Part shown: positions 62,311 through 64,000 of the stretch, in pieces | Position numbering within the stretch: the stretch's first letter is position 1 | Layout of the letters: every line of letters starts with the position of its first letter | The notes under the pieces: model-generated | What the model was told of the DNA's origin: nothing | Seen by the model: only the letters and a program-made list of their open reading frames with translations | Database searches by the model: none | Position numbers and translations under genes: made by a program | Assembly: GCA_029204225.1 (NCBI GenBank) | Contig: CM055093.1 | Span: forward strand, 46,546,338 to 46,610,337 | Direction: 5' to 3' | DNA: 64,000 nt | Origin: Diphasiastrum complanatum | Lineage: Eukaryota > Streptophyta > Lycopodiopsida > Lycopodiales > Lycopodiaceae

Positions 62311-62890
62311 GTAAATTTTTTTCATTCTTCATGGTGAAACTTTAAAGGTGGGGGGGAGGGGGGGGGGGGGGGGGGGGGGGGGGGTTTGGATGTTAACACC
62401 TTGTAAAAAAAATTTTAAAAATGAAGGGATAGGGGGTAGGGGGTACCCAAACCCCCCCCCCCCCCCCTTAATGCGGTCGTGTAGGGCCCTCCTACTGCTC
62501 ACAGCCACACCTCGGACTGCTGGCCCGGTTCGCTGCCCAACCACCCATATCGGCCCACAAGTCTGCCAACTGGCGGTGTGGCTAGTTGGGAGCCGTGCAG
62601 GGGAGAGTGGGAGGTTGCGGCAGGTTGGGTGGCGAACTGGGCCAGTGGCCCGGGTTGTCTTCAAGTAGCATGCAAGGGAGCGAGGTGATGGGAGGGACGG
62701 CCGTGCAGGGGAGCGAAGTGAGGGGAGGCGCGGCCATGCAGAGGAGCTTTGTGAGGGGGGCGGGGGGGAGGGTGTACCCTCTCCCTCCTTTCATTTTCAC
62801 TTTTTTTTTTAAGTACAATGTGTTAACACGACCCCCCTCCCCCCAATTTTTTTTTTCAAAGTTTCAATATGAAGAATTAAAATTTAAAAA
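62311..62890. mobile_element. Foldback/MITE-like element with G-rich terminal inverted repeats
   Basis: The left arm (62311-62470) and the right arm (62755-62890) are inverted copies. Both share, from outside in, 'attcttcat', 'gaaacttt', a run of G, 'gttaacac.ttgta', an A-rich stretch, 'aatgaa.gga', 'ggg.gtac' and a run of C. The inside (62470-62755) is GC-rich with three imperfect copies of about 33 bp containing 'gtgca(g)ggggagcgaagtgaggggaggc'. No transposase is present. Confidence 0.75.
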
Positions 62891-64000
62891 TGTCCTATGT
62901 TCGTCAGAAATCTGTAGTCATGTTAGAATCCGACACTGGAAAAATACGTCGGTTTTTGACATCCACAAAGACTATCATTTTCCACGTGACATCCCCAAAT
63001 GACTGCCATGTGGCAACATCTAATATGAATTACAATCTAGTAGTCATCCATCCGTTTCTATACCACAATTGGTTCTCTTCCAAAACTATGCAATCTATAG
63101 ATTTCCAAATGGAAATTTATTCCACCACTTCACCCCTCCTTTTAAAGAAATTATAAATTTCAATAAAAGCTAACTGGAGATATATGAAAATATCTAAATT
63201 CAAGAAAAGTCAGTAATAAATGCATTCAAATAAAGGATTCACTCTATTACAAACATGACTTTTCCTTCAAATATTTTCAACCCGAGTGATAGTACAATCA
63301 TTCCATTGAAACCTATTTATGCAAAAAGAGATATTCTAGGTTTAAGAAATTGAAACATGTTAATCTTAGAATTTATCTAAATTCTAAGTCTATTCGCACA
63401 AGTAGTAATTCATATGACATAACAGTCTTTCACAAGAATAACTTCATGTTGGAAAGAATCATATAAACCAATCTGATGTCTTATATTCAAGAAATTACTA
63501 CGAAGTAAAGGATTAATTAAGAAAGTGAGAAATAGATTTGAGGGTCTCAGATTTTGTAAATAATGAGATACCACATTGGGATCTAGATTAAACCTCAAAA
63601 TTTTCCAAAATACCCCACATTTGATCAAACGGTTTTATTTTTCCCATATCGCGACTAAGTACTAAAACACACCATTGATCATCAGGTCTTTATAGTCCTA
63701 GAATTTCCTTTCCAAAATTACTGATGTCCCATACCATCAGCTTCTCCCTCTAAAAAATCCTTAACCGTCTTATCTGATATTCTAGACATCCACTGATCTT
63801 CTAGCTGTCCTATAATCACTATAGAATATTATCTCTTGTTCTCAAATACTAGAGAATCCATTTATTTGAATGGCTGACATGCCTATCAGATGGATACCAC
63901 AAATCCACACCTGATTATGTGATTTAGATAGAAGAATTAACATGGTTCAACACTACATTTTGATCCTTACAGGTTAATGATAAGCTTCAAATCCCCCTGG
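62891..64000. other. AT-rich stretch without recognisable feature
   Basis: Short frames on both strands have no family signature. Nothing else was seen to the end of the window. Confidence 0.5.

Overview
The window is nuclear DNA of a land plant, most likely a vascular plant with a large, transposon-rich genome. The evidence is one spliced plant transcription-factor gene with very long introns, Ty1/copia and Ty3/gypsy elements whose primer sites (TGGTATCAGAGC type) match the 3' end of initiator-Met tRNA, a chromodomain gypsy element, and many (CT)n/(GA)n tracts. I cannot name the species; a fern or gymnosperm would fit the intron sizes, but that is inference.

The main gene lies on the minus strand and fills two thirds of the window (coding span 2780-42240). 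I reconstructed seven coding exons (42240-41746, 40938-40852, 40576-40443, 39192-39064, 16057-15952, 3192-3127, 2875-2780). They join in frame to 370 codons plus a stop and encode, in order, a His-rich N-terminus, a TIFY motif, a CCT domain and a GATA zinc finger. This is the ZIM/ZML (GATA24/25/28) class of plant transcription factor. Introns 4 (23.0 kb) and 5 (12.8 kb) are filled with retrotransposons.

Intron 5 (3193-15951) holds an old minus-strand copia fragment (5885-6932 plus 12478-12870), split by a complete but dead copia element (6933-12472, TSD agatt) whose reverse transcriptase has lost its YVDD box. Intron 4 (16058-39063) holds a LINE remnant split by a complete minus-strand gypsy chromovirus (18277-29720, TSD aagga). 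That gypsy is itself split by a young copia element (20813-26085, TSD caaga) whose two 398-bp LTRs look identical. Further right in intron 4 are a copia 5' remnant (PBS at 31396), a second LINE piece, pieces of the same gypsy family with a 3' LTR (32040-33192 and 34815-35040), and two copia pol fragments in opposite orientation (33595-34800 minus; 36385-37992 plus).

The region right of the gene (42241-64000) is intergenic and repeat-rich. It holds a BED-finger piece of a hAT-like protein (44321-44623), gypsy gag pieces and a primer site on the minus strand (44837-46801), three very long (CT)n tracts (48887-50154) and a copia remnant with gag fused to integrase by deletion (LTR end and PBS near 53817, coding to 55150). 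It also holds a 5'-truncated Tat/Athila-like gypsy element (55970 to about 61410) with a minisatellite and an unassigned extra ORF with coiled coil downstream of integrase, and a G-rich foldback element (about 62311-62890). No rRNA, tRNA or CRISPR features were seen.
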